The position numbers and the translations under genes are program-made. Shown here in pieces: positions 14,930-23,274 of a stretch of DNA of 64,000 nucleotides. This DNA comes from Bacillus testis. Its GTDB lineage: Bacteria; Bacillota; Bacilli; Bacillales; DSM-1321. The notes beneath the pieces were generated by a model. That model had not been told where the DNA came from. It saw nothing but the letters and a program-made list of their open reading frames with translations, and ran no database searches. The DNA is taken from assembly GCF_001243895.1 (NCBI RefSeq), contig NZ_LN851186.1:3845022-3909021 (forward strand), written 5' to 3'. How positions within the stretch are numbered: the first letter of the stretch is position 1; the number at the start of each line of letters is the position of its first letter.

Positions 14930-16171
14930 TTAAAGGGATGGATACAGCTCATATTTGCCAGATAAAGCTTCCACCCGTTTTTTGGCTTGTGATTGGCTTT
15001 CTTGGTCTTCTGGGTTTTTCAACGCAAGTGAAATAATGGCCGCAATTTCATCCATATCTTCTTCTGTAAAGCCCCGTGTTGTAACAGCAGCTGTCCCAAT
15101 CCGGATTCCGCTTGTGACGAATGGGCTCTCAGGGTCGAATGGAATAGTGTTCTTATTGACGGTGATGCCGACTTCATCCAAAATATGCTCTGCCGCTTTG
15201 CCTGTTAGGTTAACCGTACGAACATCCACCAATAATAGATGGTTATCCGTTCCATCTGATACCAACTGGAAACCTTCTTTTTTCAGCGCATCCGCCAAAC
15301 GTTTTGCATTTGTGACGATTTTAGCCGCATAGTCTTTGAAAGAAGGCGCAAGCACTTCACCTAATGCAACCGCTTTGGCTGCAATGACATGCATCAATGG
15401 GCCGCCTTGGATACCAGGGAAGATAGATTTGTCGATTTTTTTAGCATATTCTTCTTTGCACAGAATCATGCCGCCACGAGGGCCCCGTAACGTTTTATGC
15501 GTAGTCGTTGTCACAAAATCAGCATAAGGCACTGGATTTGGATGCAATCCAGCGGCAACAAGTCCGGCAATATGGGCCATGTCCACCATTAGATATGCCC
15601 CTACTTCATCTGCGATTTCACGAAATTTCTGGAAGTCGATTTCACGGGGATAAGCGCTGGCACCTGCGACGATTAGCTTCGGCTTATGTTCTTTTGCCTT
15701 CTGCAATACATCCTCATAGTTGATTAAGTGGGTGTCTTCATCCACGCCATAGTCAACAAAATGATAAAGCACACCGCTGAAGTTCACCGGGCTTCCATGT
15801 GTTAAATGGCCGCCGTGCGACAAGTTCATGCCAAGCACCGTATCGCCAGGCTCCAGAATAGTAAAGTAGACAGCCATATTTGCCTGGGCGCCGGAATGGG
15901 GCTGGACATTGGCATGGTCTGCTCCAAAAATCTCTTTGGCGCGGTCTCTGGCCAAATCCTCCACTACATCCACATGCTCACAGCCGCCATAATAACGCTT
16001 GCCAGGGTAGCCTTCCGCATATTTATTGGTCAGAACGGATCCTTGAGCTTCCATGACTGCCTCGCTTACAAAGTTCTCGGAAGCGATCAATTCAATTTTT
16101 GTTCTCTGTCTCTTCAATTCATTTTGAATTACTTCAAACACTTGCCGGTCTTGCTCTTGTACATGTTTCAT
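14930..16171 (-). CDS. glyA: Serine hydroxymethyltransferase
   Basis: This PLP enzyme converts serine and tetrahydrofolate to glycine and methylene-tetrahydrofolate, supplying one-carbon units for purine and thymidylate synthesis. I set the start at 16171 ([16 protein letters not shown], 413 residues), six bases after an AAGGAGG Shine–Dalgarno; two earlier in-frame ATGs are too close to or upstream of that site. The PLP lysine lies in [15 protein letters not shown], and the substrate motif [14 protein letters not shown] is intact. A PurR-type operator about 240–280 bases upstream indicates purine control, as in B. subtilis. Confidence 0.97.
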   Translation of the reverse strand: MKHVQEQDRQVFEVIQNELKRQRTKIELIASENFVSEAVMEAQGSVLTNKYAEGYPGKRYYGGCEHVDVVEDLARDRAKEIFGADHANVQPHSGAQANMAVYFTILEPGDTVLGMNLSHGGHLTHGSPVNFSGVLYHFVDYGVDEDTHLINYEDVLQKAKEHKPKLIVAGASAYPREIDFQKFREIADEVGAYLMVDMAHIAGLVAAGLHPNPVPYADFVTTTTHKTLRGPRGGMILCKEEYAKKIDKSIFPGIQGGPLMHVIAAKAVALGEVLAPSFKDYAAKIVTNAKRLADALKKEGFQLVSDGTDNHLLLVDVRTVNLTGKAAEHILDEVGITVNKNTIPFDPESPFVTSGIRIGTAAVTTRGFTEEDMDEIAAIISLALKNPEDQESQSQAKKRVEALSGKYELYPSL

Positions 16172-16198
16172 TGCCATCCTCCTTAAATCGCTTGCCAT

Positions 16199-16511
16199 TA
16201 TCGGCTATGACCTGTCAGTATTCTAACACTCTGCTATAGGGCATCATATAGCTTTCCACCGATTGTTTCCCCGAATTTTCTGTCTACATGAATGTCCAGC
16301 AAATTATAACAGTCTATTTTTTTGAAAATTCTACTATATTCTAACATGTTCACTTTCATGTTGGTAGTATATTGGCGTAATCCTATTATATAACTTTCAT
16401 TCTAAAATAACGAACTTTTTATGATAGAAATCTAATAATGTTCGTATTTTCATCATTACCTGACAACAAATCTACTTTTCACTAACTGATTTTTTTAAAA
16501 AGGCAGTGCCA
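16199..16511. other. Long glyA upstream region
   Basis: This AT-rich interval between ywlG and glyA contains the PurBox pair and a TATAAT candidate -10 box (16308–16303, minus) without a convincing -35. I see no gene in it and no clear terminator for ywlG. Confidence 0.5.
16406..16450 (-). promoter_or_regulatory. PurR operator (PurBox pair) upstream of glyA
   Basis: On the minus strand the half-sites ACGAACATTATTAGA and, after the spacer, AGTTCGTTATTT form an inverted pair. The CGAAC and GTTCG cores are 24 bases apart, which fits the arrangement of PurBox pairs bound by the PRPP-responsive repressor PurR in Bacillus. The pair is about 240–280 bases upstream of the chosen glyA start and about 100 bases upstream of a TATAAT box. 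Confidence 0.75.
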
Positions 16512-17093
16512 TCAACGGATCACTTCGTAGACAGCACGCATGCCGCCGATCAATTTTGGGCGTGTGACAGCTGCGGTCACATAAGCTTTTCCGACATGTG
16601 TTGTCTCGCATCGCACAGGCACAGCCACATGCTTAAGATGCATGCCGATCAACGTGCTGCCGATGTCGATCCCTGCGTCAGCCTTAATAAACTCAATGAC
16701 CACAGGCTCCTTAAGATGATTATAGGCATAAGTGGCCAACGCCCCGCCTGCCGATCGTACAGGAACAACGGATACTTCTTCATAACGCCCTTCGGCCATC
16801 GTTTTGGCTTCGGTCACTAATGCTCTGTTCAAGTGCTCACAGCATTGGAATGCCACTTGGATTTGGTTCTTCTTGCAGAAATGCTGCACGGTTTGGAAAA
16901 TGGCTTCCGCCACCTTCACCGTGCCGCTGGTCCCTATCGCCTTGCCGATCACTTCCGATGTACTGCAGCCTACCACCAGGACTTTACAGCGGGCGAAATC
17001 CGGATGCTGTTTCAGATTGTCAAGGATGCTCTCCAACTGTTGTTTCATCTCTTCCACATCATATGGATGGATTCTTTCATCTTCCATGTTCAC
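16512..17093 (-). CDS. ywlG: YwlG-like protein, TIGR01440/DUF436 family
   Basis: This 193-residue conserved protein matches the Bacillus YwlG family by context and sequence (VLVVGCSTSEVIGKAIGTSGT, AGIDIGSTLIGMHLKHVAVPVR). The biochemical function is unknown. It has no signal peptide or membrane segment, so it is cytoplasmic. It follows rpiB after seven bases and precedes glyA, the B. subtilis order ywlF–ywlG–glyA. A GGGGGCA Shine–Dalgarno precedes the ATG. Confidence 0.9.
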   Translation of the reverse strand: MNMEDERIHPYDVEEMKQQLESILDNLKQHPDFARCKVLVVGCSTSEVIGKAIGTSGTVKVAEAIFQTVQHFCKKNQIQVAFQCCEHLNRALVTEAKTMAEGRYEEVSVVPVRSAGGALATYAYNHLKEPVVIEFIKADAGIDIGSTLIGMHLKHVAVPVRCETTHVGKAYVTAAVTRPKLIGGMRAVYEVIR

Positions 17094-17099
17094 TGCCCC

Positions 17100-17552
17100 C
17101 TATAAGGTAGGATTAGAATTCTCGTACTCAGTAATCTTATTGACGCGGTTCTCATGCCGGCCGCCTTCAAATTCTGTAGTCAGCCAAATTTGGGCGATAT
17201 CGCGCGCTAGCCCTGGGCCGATCACTCTTTCTCCCAATGCTAGTACATTGGTATCATTATGCTGGCGAGTCGCGCGTGCGCTGAATGTATCGTGTGCCAG
17301 AGCGCAGCGGATGCCTTTCACTTTATTTGCAGCGATGCTCATGCCAATCCCAGTCCCACAGACAAGGATGCCGCGATCAAACTCGCCCTCCGCCACTTTT
17401 TTTGCAACTGGCAGGGCATAATCAGGATAATCAACGGATGTGTCGCATTCGCACCCAAAGTCTTCGTATTGGATTCCCATTTCGTCCATTAACGCTTTTA
17501 GTTCCTGGCGGATATGGATACCGCCGTGATCAGATGCAATCGCTACTTTCAT
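17100..17552 (-). CDS. rpiB: Ribose-5-phosphate isomerase B
   Basis: This cytoplasmic enzyme interconverts ribose-5-phosphate and ribulose-5-phosphate in the pentose phosphate pathway. The 150-residue protein contains the RpiB/LacAB signature VASDHGGIHIRQELK (residues 5–19), the catalytic-cysteine region GILVCGTGIGMSIAANKV and the phosphate-binding RQHNDTNVLALGERVIG. It corresponds to ywlF of B. subtilis and is co-transcribed with ywlG. Confidence 0.95.
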   Translation of the reverse strand: MKVAIASDHGGIHIRQELKALMDEMGIQYEDFGCECDTSVDYPDYALPVAKKVAEGEFDRGILVCGTGIGMSIAANKVKGIRCALAHDTFSARATRQHNDTNVLALGERVIGPGLARDIAQIWLTTEFEGGRHENRVNKITEYENSNPTL

Positions 17553-17729
17553 TCTTTATCTTCTCCTTTTGCTCTCTCTGAATTTCGTCATCTATTTCTA
17601 TTCTACCTAATCATTCCTCTATTAAAAAGATGTACAACCATAAGAATTCTATCCTATTTGAACAAGCACCCTCTCAGAATGGGGACCATTTTAGCAAAAA
17701 ATCCCCAGGCACCTGCCTGGAGATTTCAT

Positions 17730-19019
17730 TCAAACATGAAAACGGGTTATCGTGTTTTTTAGCTTATCCGCTTGCTCCTGAAGATCGGCTGTCATATGTT
17801 CGACGTTCTCGATCACTTGTGTCTGTTCCCGGGAAGAGGCGGCAACCTCACCGGCAGCGGCGGACGTTTCCTCGGCAATGGCGGCCACTTCCTGCGACTG
17901 CATGGACGTACGCTCGATGCTTTCCATTTGGCAGTCGACCAAGGCTGTTATATCCTTTACTTCTTCTGCCACTTTATGGACGGTCGCAGTCATTTCTTCA
18001 ATGATTTCATTCGTTGCTGCTCCCTTTTCCGCTTCTCTGTCAGCAATCTTCACTTGATCGCTGATCTGGCCAACCACTCCCGTCACATCCTGCTGGATAT
18101 TCTGGATCAAATCGGATATTCCCTGGACAGCCTTGGCGCTTTCATCGGCCAATAAACGGACCTCTTCCGCCACAACCGCAAACCCTTTACCATGGTCTCC
18201 CGCTCTGGCCGCTTCAATGGAGGCATTCAATGCGAGCAGATTGGTTTGGGCAGCAATATCGCCCACGAGCTGGATGATTTGCTCCACCTTTTTCGCATTC
18301 TCTTCCAGGCGTTTAACCGCTGATAAAGAATCCTGATTCTCCTTTGCAAGGTTCTGGATACCCGTAATCAGTGAATGGATCACTTTTTTGCTTTCAATCA
18401 ATTCATTCACCATATTGGCTGATGAATCAGCAGATATCCTTGCCTTTTCCTGTACCGTCTTGGCGATTGTAATGATTTCCTCTACCGACTCAGCCGTATT
18501 CTGGATGGAAATGGCTGAACTATCGGCTCCCATGGAAATTTCATGGATTGTCCGTGAAATATGATCCGCCTGCTGGGCAGCCACCGTTGAGGCATCTGAT
18601 ATCGTCACCACTTTCTCGTTGGTGAGGGTAAAATTCTGTTCAATGCTCTGTACCATATCCCGCAGATTATGGAGCATCTTGTTAAACGCCATACCCAGCG
18701 AGCGAATCTCATCATCCGATTTCGATACCTTCAAATCATCTTTTATATTTCCCTCTGAAGCTTTAATTGCGACCTTTTCCAAGTTTTCCAACGGCTTCAC
18801 AACCACACCGGCGGCAAAAAAAGCAATAATGCCCGACCAGATGGTTCCGAGCAGCAGGGTGATGACGGCAAATGCCACTTGGTTGATTCCGCTGAAAAAC
18901 ATTGGGTGCAGAATATAAATACAGATCCCGCTGATTGAATACGTAATCATTGCAACAACAGTGATAAACAGCGCCAGTTTCTTCCTAAGCCCAAACCGAA
19001 AAACTTTTTTCTCTTCCAT
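17730..19019 (-). CDS. Methyl-accepting chemotaxis protein without a large sensor domain
   Basis: The start at 19019 ([18 protein letters not shown], 429 residues) follows a GGGGGG Shine–Dalgarno; an open extension to 19073 has none. Two transmembrane helices (about 17–38 and 46–72) are joined by a loop of only a few residues, so there is no extracellular ligand-binding domain. A HAMP-type region (about 75–125) and a long coiled-coil signalling domain follow. The hairpin-tip signature [17 protein letters not shown] and [18 protein letters not shown] are intact, so it should bind CheA/CheW. The signal may be membrane state or come through HAMP or a partner protein. It lies between ywlE and rpiB. 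Confidence 0.93.
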   Translation of the reverse strand: MEEKKVFRFGLRKKLALFITVVAMITYSISGICIYILHPMFFSGINQVAFAVITLLLGTIWSGIIAFFAAGVVVKPLENLEKVAIKASEGNIKDDLKVSKSDDEIRSLGMAFNKMLHNLRDMVQSIEQNFTLTNEKVVTISDASTVAAQQADHISRTIHEISMGADSSAISIQNTAESVEEIITIAKTVQEKARISADSSANMVNELIESKKVIHSLITGIQNLAKENQDSLSAVKRLEENAKKVEQIIQLVGDIAAQTNLLALNASIEAARAGDHGKGFAVVAEEVRLLADESAKAVQGISDLIQNIQQDVTGVVGQISDQVKIADREAEKGAATNEIIEEMTATVHKVAEEVKDITALVDCQMESIERTSMQSQEVAAIAEETSAAAGEVAASSREQTQVIENVEHMTADLQEQADKLKNTITRFHV

Positions 19020-19102
19020 TCCCAGTCCCCCCGTATTCCCATGTTCCTTCTCCCTACAATCGCAGTCAATCACGGTATCCCTATAATCCCTTTATGCTCA
19101 AC

Positions 19103-19549
19103 TCAATTCCTGCTCAATCGCTCGATCAAGGAATCAATCAGTTGATTCAATTCTTCATAGGTTGCCTGATAATCCTCCTTCGACCCTCCAAACGGATCAA
19201 GTACATCCAAGGAGCCAGCCTTCACGCCGACAAATTCCTTCAGTGTAAAAATCTTGCCTTGGAACTGAGGATATTGTTGCTCAATCATGCGTTGGTGCGA
19301 GCGGGTCATTGCCAACACATAATCCGCCCATTCCAATTCCTCCATTGTCAGCATCTTCGCTGAATGCCTACACTCAATCTGGTGGTCGGCAAGCACTTCC
19401 CGAGCATGAACGGAAGCATTTTGGCCCGATTGGGCAAAGACTCCAGCTGATCTCACCTCTATATGTAACGGTTGCTTACTTTTCATCAATGCTTCTGCCA
19501 TAGGACTTCTGCATGTATTCCCTGTGCATACGAACAGTACGTTAGCCAT
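19103..19549 (-). CDS. ywlE: Protein-arginine phosphatase (low-molecular-weight phosphatase family)
   Basis: This 148-residue LMW-PTP-fold enzyme has the P-loop VCTGNTCRSPMAEA, with nucleophile Cys8 and Arg14. Thr12 in the loop is the residue linked to phosphoarginine selectivity in B. subtilis YwlE. The general acid Asp is in LDPFGGSKEDYQ near residue 118. The known role is removing McsB-added arginine phosphate from proteins, affecting Clp proteolysis and stress regulators. Synteny with tsaC, mntP and rpiB supports orthology. Confidence 0.93.
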   Translation of the reverse strand: MANVLFVCTGNTCRSPMAEALMKSKQPLHIEVRSAGVFAQSGQNASVHAREVLADHQIECRHSAKMLTMEELEWADYVLAMTRSHQRMIEQQYPQFQGKIFTLKEFVGVKAGSLDVLDPFGGSKEDYQATYEELNQLIDSLIERLSRN

Positions 19550-19732
19550 GGAATTTCCTCCCTTTTATCTATTATAAAATATTTCCCAGCGTTTCCAACT
19601 ATTATTTAACGATTCTTTTCTCTTTTTATAGTTCTTTTGCCACAAAATTGCCCCATCTGCCAGGAGAATCAATGTGCCGCTTCCTCTTATTATACCCATG
19701 CCGCCGCTTAAACGGTCAAATGGGCCCCACAC

Positions 19733-19772
19733 AAAAAAGGGCCTTACAACCCCCGGCCGGGCAATAAGGTCC
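19733..19772 (-). terminator. Probable terminator of mntP
   Basis: A GC-rich imperfect stem (GGACCTTA / TAAGGCCC, with an inner CCCGG/CCGGG part) is followed by six T residues on the minus strand, about 30 bases after the mntP stop. Confidence 0.7.
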
Positions 19773-19800
19773 TATACTATATTTTGTCATTATTCATCTA

Positions 19801-20364
19801 TTAAACAGGCAGCAATAGTTTAATGCCAAACGCAAATAGCACGCTTCCTCCCAACACTTGGCTATATACACCAAGAAGGCCCTGCACTTTCCTTCCGATC
19901 AATAAACCCGCCAAGGTCAAAAAAGTAGCCATCAATCCGAAAAGAGAAATGGCCAAGAAGGTCCTTGCTCCGTATATGCCCAGCGTCAGTCCCACCGAAA
20001 AACTATCAAGGGAGACACTTAAGGCAAATACAATCAGCCCAAAACCGACCGGTACGATAAACCCGTTGCTCTCACCCTTCAATCCGGAAATGAACATGCC
20101 CGCCCCCAGCAAAATAAGCAATAAGCCCCCCGCGTAGGTGGCGTAAGCACCAAATTGATCGGATAGAAAACGCCCGGCCGACATGCCGATCAATGGCATA
20201 ACAATATGGAAAAGGCCCACAGTGGCAGCTATGATCCCGATTTGCCTTAAACGCAGCTTATACATTCCCATCCCGAGGCCCACAGAGAATGAATCCATTC
20301 CAAGCGCAAAAGCCATCAATAATAATGTAACGAATTCGCCGATTGCCGCATGCACATTTTTCAA
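19801..20364 (-). CDS. mntP: Manganese efflux pump MntP
   Basis: This is a 187-residue membrane protein with six predicted transmembrane helices. The conserved acidic repeats of the family are present in helices 1 and 4: [14 protein letters not shown] (about 18–31) and [15 protein letters not shown] (about 117–131). These internal repeats are characteristic of MntP, which exports Mn2+. B. subtilis ywlD is the positional counterpart. I see no yybP-ykoY (Mn2+) riboswitch in the 94-base upstream gap. Confidence 0.92.
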   Translation of the reverse strand: MKNVHAAIGEFVTLLLMAFALGMDSFSVGLGMGMYKLRLRQIGIIAATVGLFHIVMPLIGMSAGRFLSDQFGAYATYAGGLLLILLGAGMFISGLKGESNGFIVPVGFGLIVFALSVSLDSFSVGLTLGIYGARTFLAISLFGLMATFLTLAGLLIGRKVQGLLGVYSQVLGGSVLFAFGIKLLLPV

Positions 20365-20424
20365 CCTCCCTTGGACTTGCTCTCTAAAGATATGCCCGTC
20401 CCACTTCCTTTAGAAGGCGAATGG

Positions 20425-20455
20425 CGAAAAAAAGAAGCCTTTTACGGCTTCTTTC
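20425..20455 (-). terminator. Terminator of tsaC
   Basis: A seven-pair stem (AGAAGCC / GGCTTCT) followed by T7 on the minus strand lies directly behind the tsaC stop codon. Confidence 0.88.
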
Positions 20456-20458
20456 ATT

Positions 20459-21490
20459 CTATTCTTTCATTAAATGGTGCCCTGCAGCTTTCATCAACCG
20501 GTTCATAATAGCATCGCCGATTCCTTCGTAAGGGAATACTTCCCCATAAATGACATCCGTCCCGCTTTCATCAAAAGTGCGTAGCGCATCGTAGATACCG
20601 GCAGCCACTGTCGCCAGGTCTTTTCTGCTGCCGCAGGAAATGACGGTATCCGCTGTATAGGCATCTTTATTTTCTTCTGTTGTAAGCACGCCTGTCTTTT
20701 TCCCTTCAGACTTGCTCTGATCGATTGCGGCTTGTATGAATCGCACGCTGCCGTCCATTAAAATGAACGGTGCATCCGGCGCATAGTGGGTATATTTCAT
20801 TCCCGGCGCTTTAGGGGCTTCTTCTGGATTATGGAGCGCCACATCTTCTCGCACCTCTCCCACGACAGCCATCAGTTCCTCTCTTGTGACACCGCCGGGA
20901 CGCAGAATGACCGGAACCGCTCTAGTGCAATCCACCACGGTTGATTCCAGTCCGACCCCGGTTTCTCCTCCGTCGACTATTCCGCTGATTCGGCCTGTCA
21001 GGTCATTGGCTACATGCCCCGCAGTCGTCGGGCTTGGCTTGCCGGACAGGTTGGCACTTGGCGCTGCAATCGGCAGATCTGCCGCTGCAATCAGGGCAAG
21101 CGCAATTGGGTGGTCAGGCATGCGGATGCCGACCGAATCCAAACCAGCAGTCGCGCTGTCCGACAATCTACCTTTTTTCTTTAGAATGATGGTAAGAGGG
21201 CCTGGCCAGAAAGCCTCCATCAGTTTCCGCGCATGTTCAGGCACTTCCTCAACCAAATCCTCCAGCTGTTGGACTTTGGCTATGTGGACAATCAACGGAT
21301 TGTCGCTAGGCCGTCCTTTTGCCGCGAATATTTTTTGGACAGCCTGGTCATTGGTTGCATTTGCCCCCAATCCATATACCGTTTCCGTGGGGAATGCCAC
21401 GGTTTCATTTCCCTTCAACAACTCGGCCGCCGCTTTGATCTGTGGAGCATGCTCAATGGCCGGATCTATTTTCCAAACAATTGTTTTCAA
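20459..21490 (-). CDS. tsaC: L-threonylcarbamoyladenylate synthase
   Basis: This enzyme of the Sua5 type makes threonylcarbamoyl-AMP for the tRNA t6A37 modification. The N-terminal YrdC domain (about 15–205) has AFPTETVYGLGANA and AAKGRPSDNPLIVHI. A linker and a C-terminal Sua5 domain complete the protein, the long two-domain form typical of Bacillus YwlC. I favour a TTG start at 21490 (reading MKTIVWKIDP, about 343 residues). The alternative GTG three codons upstream lies within the AGAAGGTG Shine–Dalgarno. A DnaA-box cluster begins 100 bases upstream. Confidence 0.94.
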   Translation of the reverse strand: MKTIVWKIDPAIEHAPQIKAAAELLKGNETVAFPTETVYGLGANATNDQAVQKIFAAKGRPSDNPLIVHIAKVQQLEDLVEEVPEHARKLMEAFWPGPLTIILKKKGRLSDSATAGLDSVGIRMPDHPIALALIAAADLPIAAPSANLSGKPSPTTAGHVANDLTGRISGIVDGGETGVGLESTVVDCTRAVPVILRPGGVTREELMAVVGEVREDVALHNPEEAPKAPGMKYTHYAPDAPFILMDGSVRFIQAAIDQSKSEGKKTGVLTTEENKDAYTADTVISCGSRKDLATVAAGIYDALRTFDESGTDVIYGEVFPYEGIGDAIMNRLMKAAGHHLMKE

Positions 21491-21589
21491 TGTGTACACC
21501 TTCTACTTTAAGACGATTCGTCTTGCATTCTGTTTCTATTATAACCCTAATTGCCAATCGAACGCATCCCTTGTACCTCCGGAAAAACT

Positions 21590-21660
21590 TGTGCATAAGA
21601 GGGTTATTATCCACAAATTGTGGATAATAACTTATAAACAGTGGATAATTTTGTGGATAT
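21590..21660. promoter_or_regulatory. DnaA-box cluster between tsaC and ywlB
   Basis: Five DnaA-box-like 9-mers lie within 71 bases. TGTGCATAA (21590–21598), TTATCCACA (21607–21615) and TGTGGATAA (21619–21627) match TTATNCACA or its complement exactly. AGTGGATAA (21640–21648) and TGTGGATAT (21652–21660) have one mismatch each. The region is AT-rich. From memory, B. subtilis has a strong DnaA-binding region at ywlC (tsaC). Confidence 0.8.
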
Positions 21661-21669
21661 GTATATAAA

Positions 21670-22104
21670 TCACAGTGCTTTCCACATGAAAAAGAGCGGC
21701 GAAAATGCCTGTATCCTCTTATATGCTGTTGATAACTTAACGGCATCCGGCACTTTCCCTTCTTCCAGACAGGAAAAACCGAATGCTTCAAAGAAGGTTA
21801 TATTCGTTTCCTTATGGGTTGCTAGGCCAATTGAATGGCAACCCAATTCCCTGGCTTTACCGATAATCTTTTCGAAAACAAGAGGCAGATTTTCCGCTGG
21901 GAAGCCGGATGAAAAGACAAATGAGCGTAATAAACAAAACTGATCGATCACTTGAAACCCCATGACGGCCAACAGCTCCTCACCCTCATTTTCTGCCAGG
22001 ATGAACATACAGTCTGCGTCATAGATTGCTTCACTCGCTTTGATAAACGACTGGATTCTTTTTTCATCTTCCTTCTTCCCTACTATCAACCTTAACATCT
22101 TCAT
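21670..22104 (-). CDS. ywlB: GNAT-family N-acetyltransferase-like protein
   Basis: This 144-residue protein has the spacing of a GNAT fold: a central strand with VMGFQVIDQFCLLRSFVFSSGFPAENLPLVFEKIIGKARELGC and a C-terminal NITFFEAFGFSCLEEG. This corresponds to the late GNAT strand followed by a Phe-Glu-Ala-Phe-Gly-Phe turn. The acetyl-CoA loop (usually Q/RxxGxG/A) is degenerate here (SGFPAE), so catalytic activity is uncertain. Position between tsaC and spoIIR matches B. subtilis ywlB, itself of unknown substrate. Confidence 0.75.
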   Translation of the reverse strand: MKMLRLIVGKKEDEKRIQSFIKASEAIYDADCMFILAENEGEELLAVMGFQVIDQFCLLRSFVFSSGFPAENLPLVFEKIIGKARELGCHSIGLATHKETNITFFEAFGFSCLEEGKVPDAVKLSTAYKRIQAFSPLFFMWKAL

Positions 22105-22187
22105 TCCCCCTTTTCTGTTTTGCTTACTATTATGACTATGAAAGAATCGAGCAAAATAGAATAGGATGTAAGAGTTTACAAAAAAAG

Positions 22188-22208
22188 ATATCCACAGGGT
22201 TATTCACA
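22188..22208. promoter_or_regulatory. Two additional DnaA-box-like sites
   Basis: ATATCCACA (22188–22196, one mismatch) and TTATTCACA (22200–22208, exact consensus) stand side by side upstream of ywlB. With the cluster at 21590–21660 they flank ywlB. Confidence 0.55.
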
Positions 22209-22239
22209 ACCCCATGGTTTTGGCTATAAAGTGATGACG

Positions 22240-22366
22240 GGCGTTTTTATTCATCCCCACCGATGATTAGTTGAACCAATCAGATTCTTATTGGCGCCTC
22301 ATCCCCACTTACACTTCTTCATTTCGCGCATCAGTCGAAGCGGGAGCCTTAGCGCCAGTGAGAATG
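22240..22366. repeat. Dispersed intergenic repeat, copy A
   Basis: The sequence from CATCCCCACCGATGATTAG through CACTTCTTCATTT resembles 36451–36535 closely. In copy A the segments ATTCTTATTGGCGCC and, further on, AGCGCCAGTGAGAAT form an inverted pair that stays base-paired through G–U exchanges, suggesting an RNA hairpin. Confidence 0.6.
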
Positions 22367-22370
22367 TGAC

Positions 22371-22403
22371 AAAAAAGGAGCCCGGTTCATTCATGCAGGC
22401 TCC
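22371..22403 (-). terminator. Terminator of spoIIR
   Basis: A stem (GGAGCCTG / CGGGCTCC, minus strand) followed by six T residues lies 16 bases beyond the spoIIR stop. Confidence 0.88.
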
Positions 22404-22418
22404 CTCTTCTATCTATTC

Positions 22419-23189
22419 TCATTCAAATAAATCCTTCATCATTTCGGCAAAAAACCATTTCTTTTCTACCTTCAACGGTTCTTCATCCTGAGCGTTATAC
22501 AGCGGTTCCTGTACGGAGGACTCTTCTTCACGTGCAGATTCCGGTGATAGCGGCGGCTGGTCTTCTACCTGTGCAGCCGGTGACAGATGGTGTTCTTCCG
22601 CTGTTTCTTCCTTTTGATTCTTTTCTTCATCTTTTTGTTCGTCCGCTTCAGCATCGTCACTCATCGCCTGGGCACTAACGGCTGTACCGTTAGAGAAATC
22701 AAGGAAACAGAGAGGCGGGAACAGGACGCACCACCAATTGGCGCCTGCGCCGGCACCAAGCGTAATGACAATCGCTTCATACTCACCAGCCGGATACAAA
22801 AACTGTCCGTACAGCTTCGTAGGAAAATTCGCCTTTCCGAACGTGACATTCACCGATTGGTTGGCTCCCGCTTCTGCTACGTGCCGCTCTGCCAACTGTT
22901 GAATATCTTCAGTATGGCTTTTAATCACTGTTCTTGCCGTTTCAATCGAGGTCAGGTCCTTAACCCACTCCGTAATATTCGCATTCACTTCATCACGGAT
23001 GGCGCGTTTAAGATCCTGATCTTCCTGAGTATCGCTATTGGCCAGGATGCGCAGGCGAATCGCCTCTTTCGGAATAACCACGGCTTCTTCCATCGCCTGT
23101 GTTTGTTCAGGTTTTGGTATATATAAGCTCAGGATGGTACCCAAGCAGATCATCACAACATACAGCCCCGCAAAATTTGTTTTTTTCAT
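22419..23189 (-). CDS. spoIIR: Stage II sporulation protein R
   Basis: SpoIIR is made in the forespore and secreted to the intermembrane space, where it triggers SpoIIGA processing of pro-sigma-E in the mother cell. The start at 23189 (MKKTNFAGLYVVMICLG, 256 residues) follows an AAGGGGAG Shine–Dalgarno. An N-terminal signal/anchor helix (about 5–25) precedes the SpoIIR domain (about 40–180), which contains RLRILANSDTQEDQ, FPTKLYGQFLYPAGEYEA and NWWCVLFPPLCFLDFS. The last 75 or so residues are an acidic Glu/Asp/Gln tail, apparently unstructured, ending in a hydrophobic FFAEMMKDLFE patch. A sigma-F-like promoter lies just upstream. Confidence 0.95.
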   Translation of the reverse strand: MKKTNFAGLYVVMICLGTILSLYIPKPEQTQAMEEAVVIPKEAIRLRILANSDTQEDQDLKRAIRDEVNANITEWVKDLTSIETARTVIKSHTEDIQQLAERHVAEAGANQSVNVTFGKANFPTKLYGQFLYPAGEYEAIVITLGAGAGANWWCVLFPPLCFLDFSNGTAVSAQAMSDDAEADEQKDEEKNQKEETAEEHHLSPAAQVEDQPPLSPESAREEESSVQEPLYNAQDEEPLKVEKKWFFAEMMKDLFE

Positions 23190-23215
23190 TTCACTCACTC
23201 CCCTTTGTATCACTC

Positions 23216-23244
23216 ATTATGGGCAGGAGTTCTCTATCTTAAAC
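23216..23244 (-). promoter_or_regulatory. Sigma-F-type promoter of spoIIR
   Basis: On the minus strand, -35 GTTTA (23244–23240), a 15-base spacer and -10 GCCCATAAT (23224–23216) fit the forespore sigma-F pattern (GnnTA, N15, G…AnAnT). It is about 27 bases upstream of the start. B. subtilis spoIIR is known to be sigma-F controlled. Confidence 0.65.
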
Positions 23245-23274
23245 TAGCAAAATAGATTTTTTTAACAGGGGGCT

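Larger units (their letters stand above)
22105..22418. other. Gene-free interval between ywlB and spoIIR
   Basis: It contains two further DnaA-like boxes (22188–22208), a dispersed-repeat copy (22240–22366) and the spoIIR terminator (22371–22403). No gene is visible. Confidence 0.6.

Noticed and set aside
16199..16405. T-box or glycine riboswitch in the glyA leader
   Set aside because: No specifier-loop/antiterminator pair and no glycine aptamer pattern; the only clear signal is the PurBox pair.
20365..20458. Possible yybP-ykoY manganese riboswitch before mntP
   Set aside because: The gap is only 94 bases and the conserved riboswitch segments are not visible; part of it is the tsaC terminator.
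20886..21668. 260-codon plus-strand frame opposite tsaC
   Set aside because: Antisense shadow of a well-conserved gene; the product has no family-like features.
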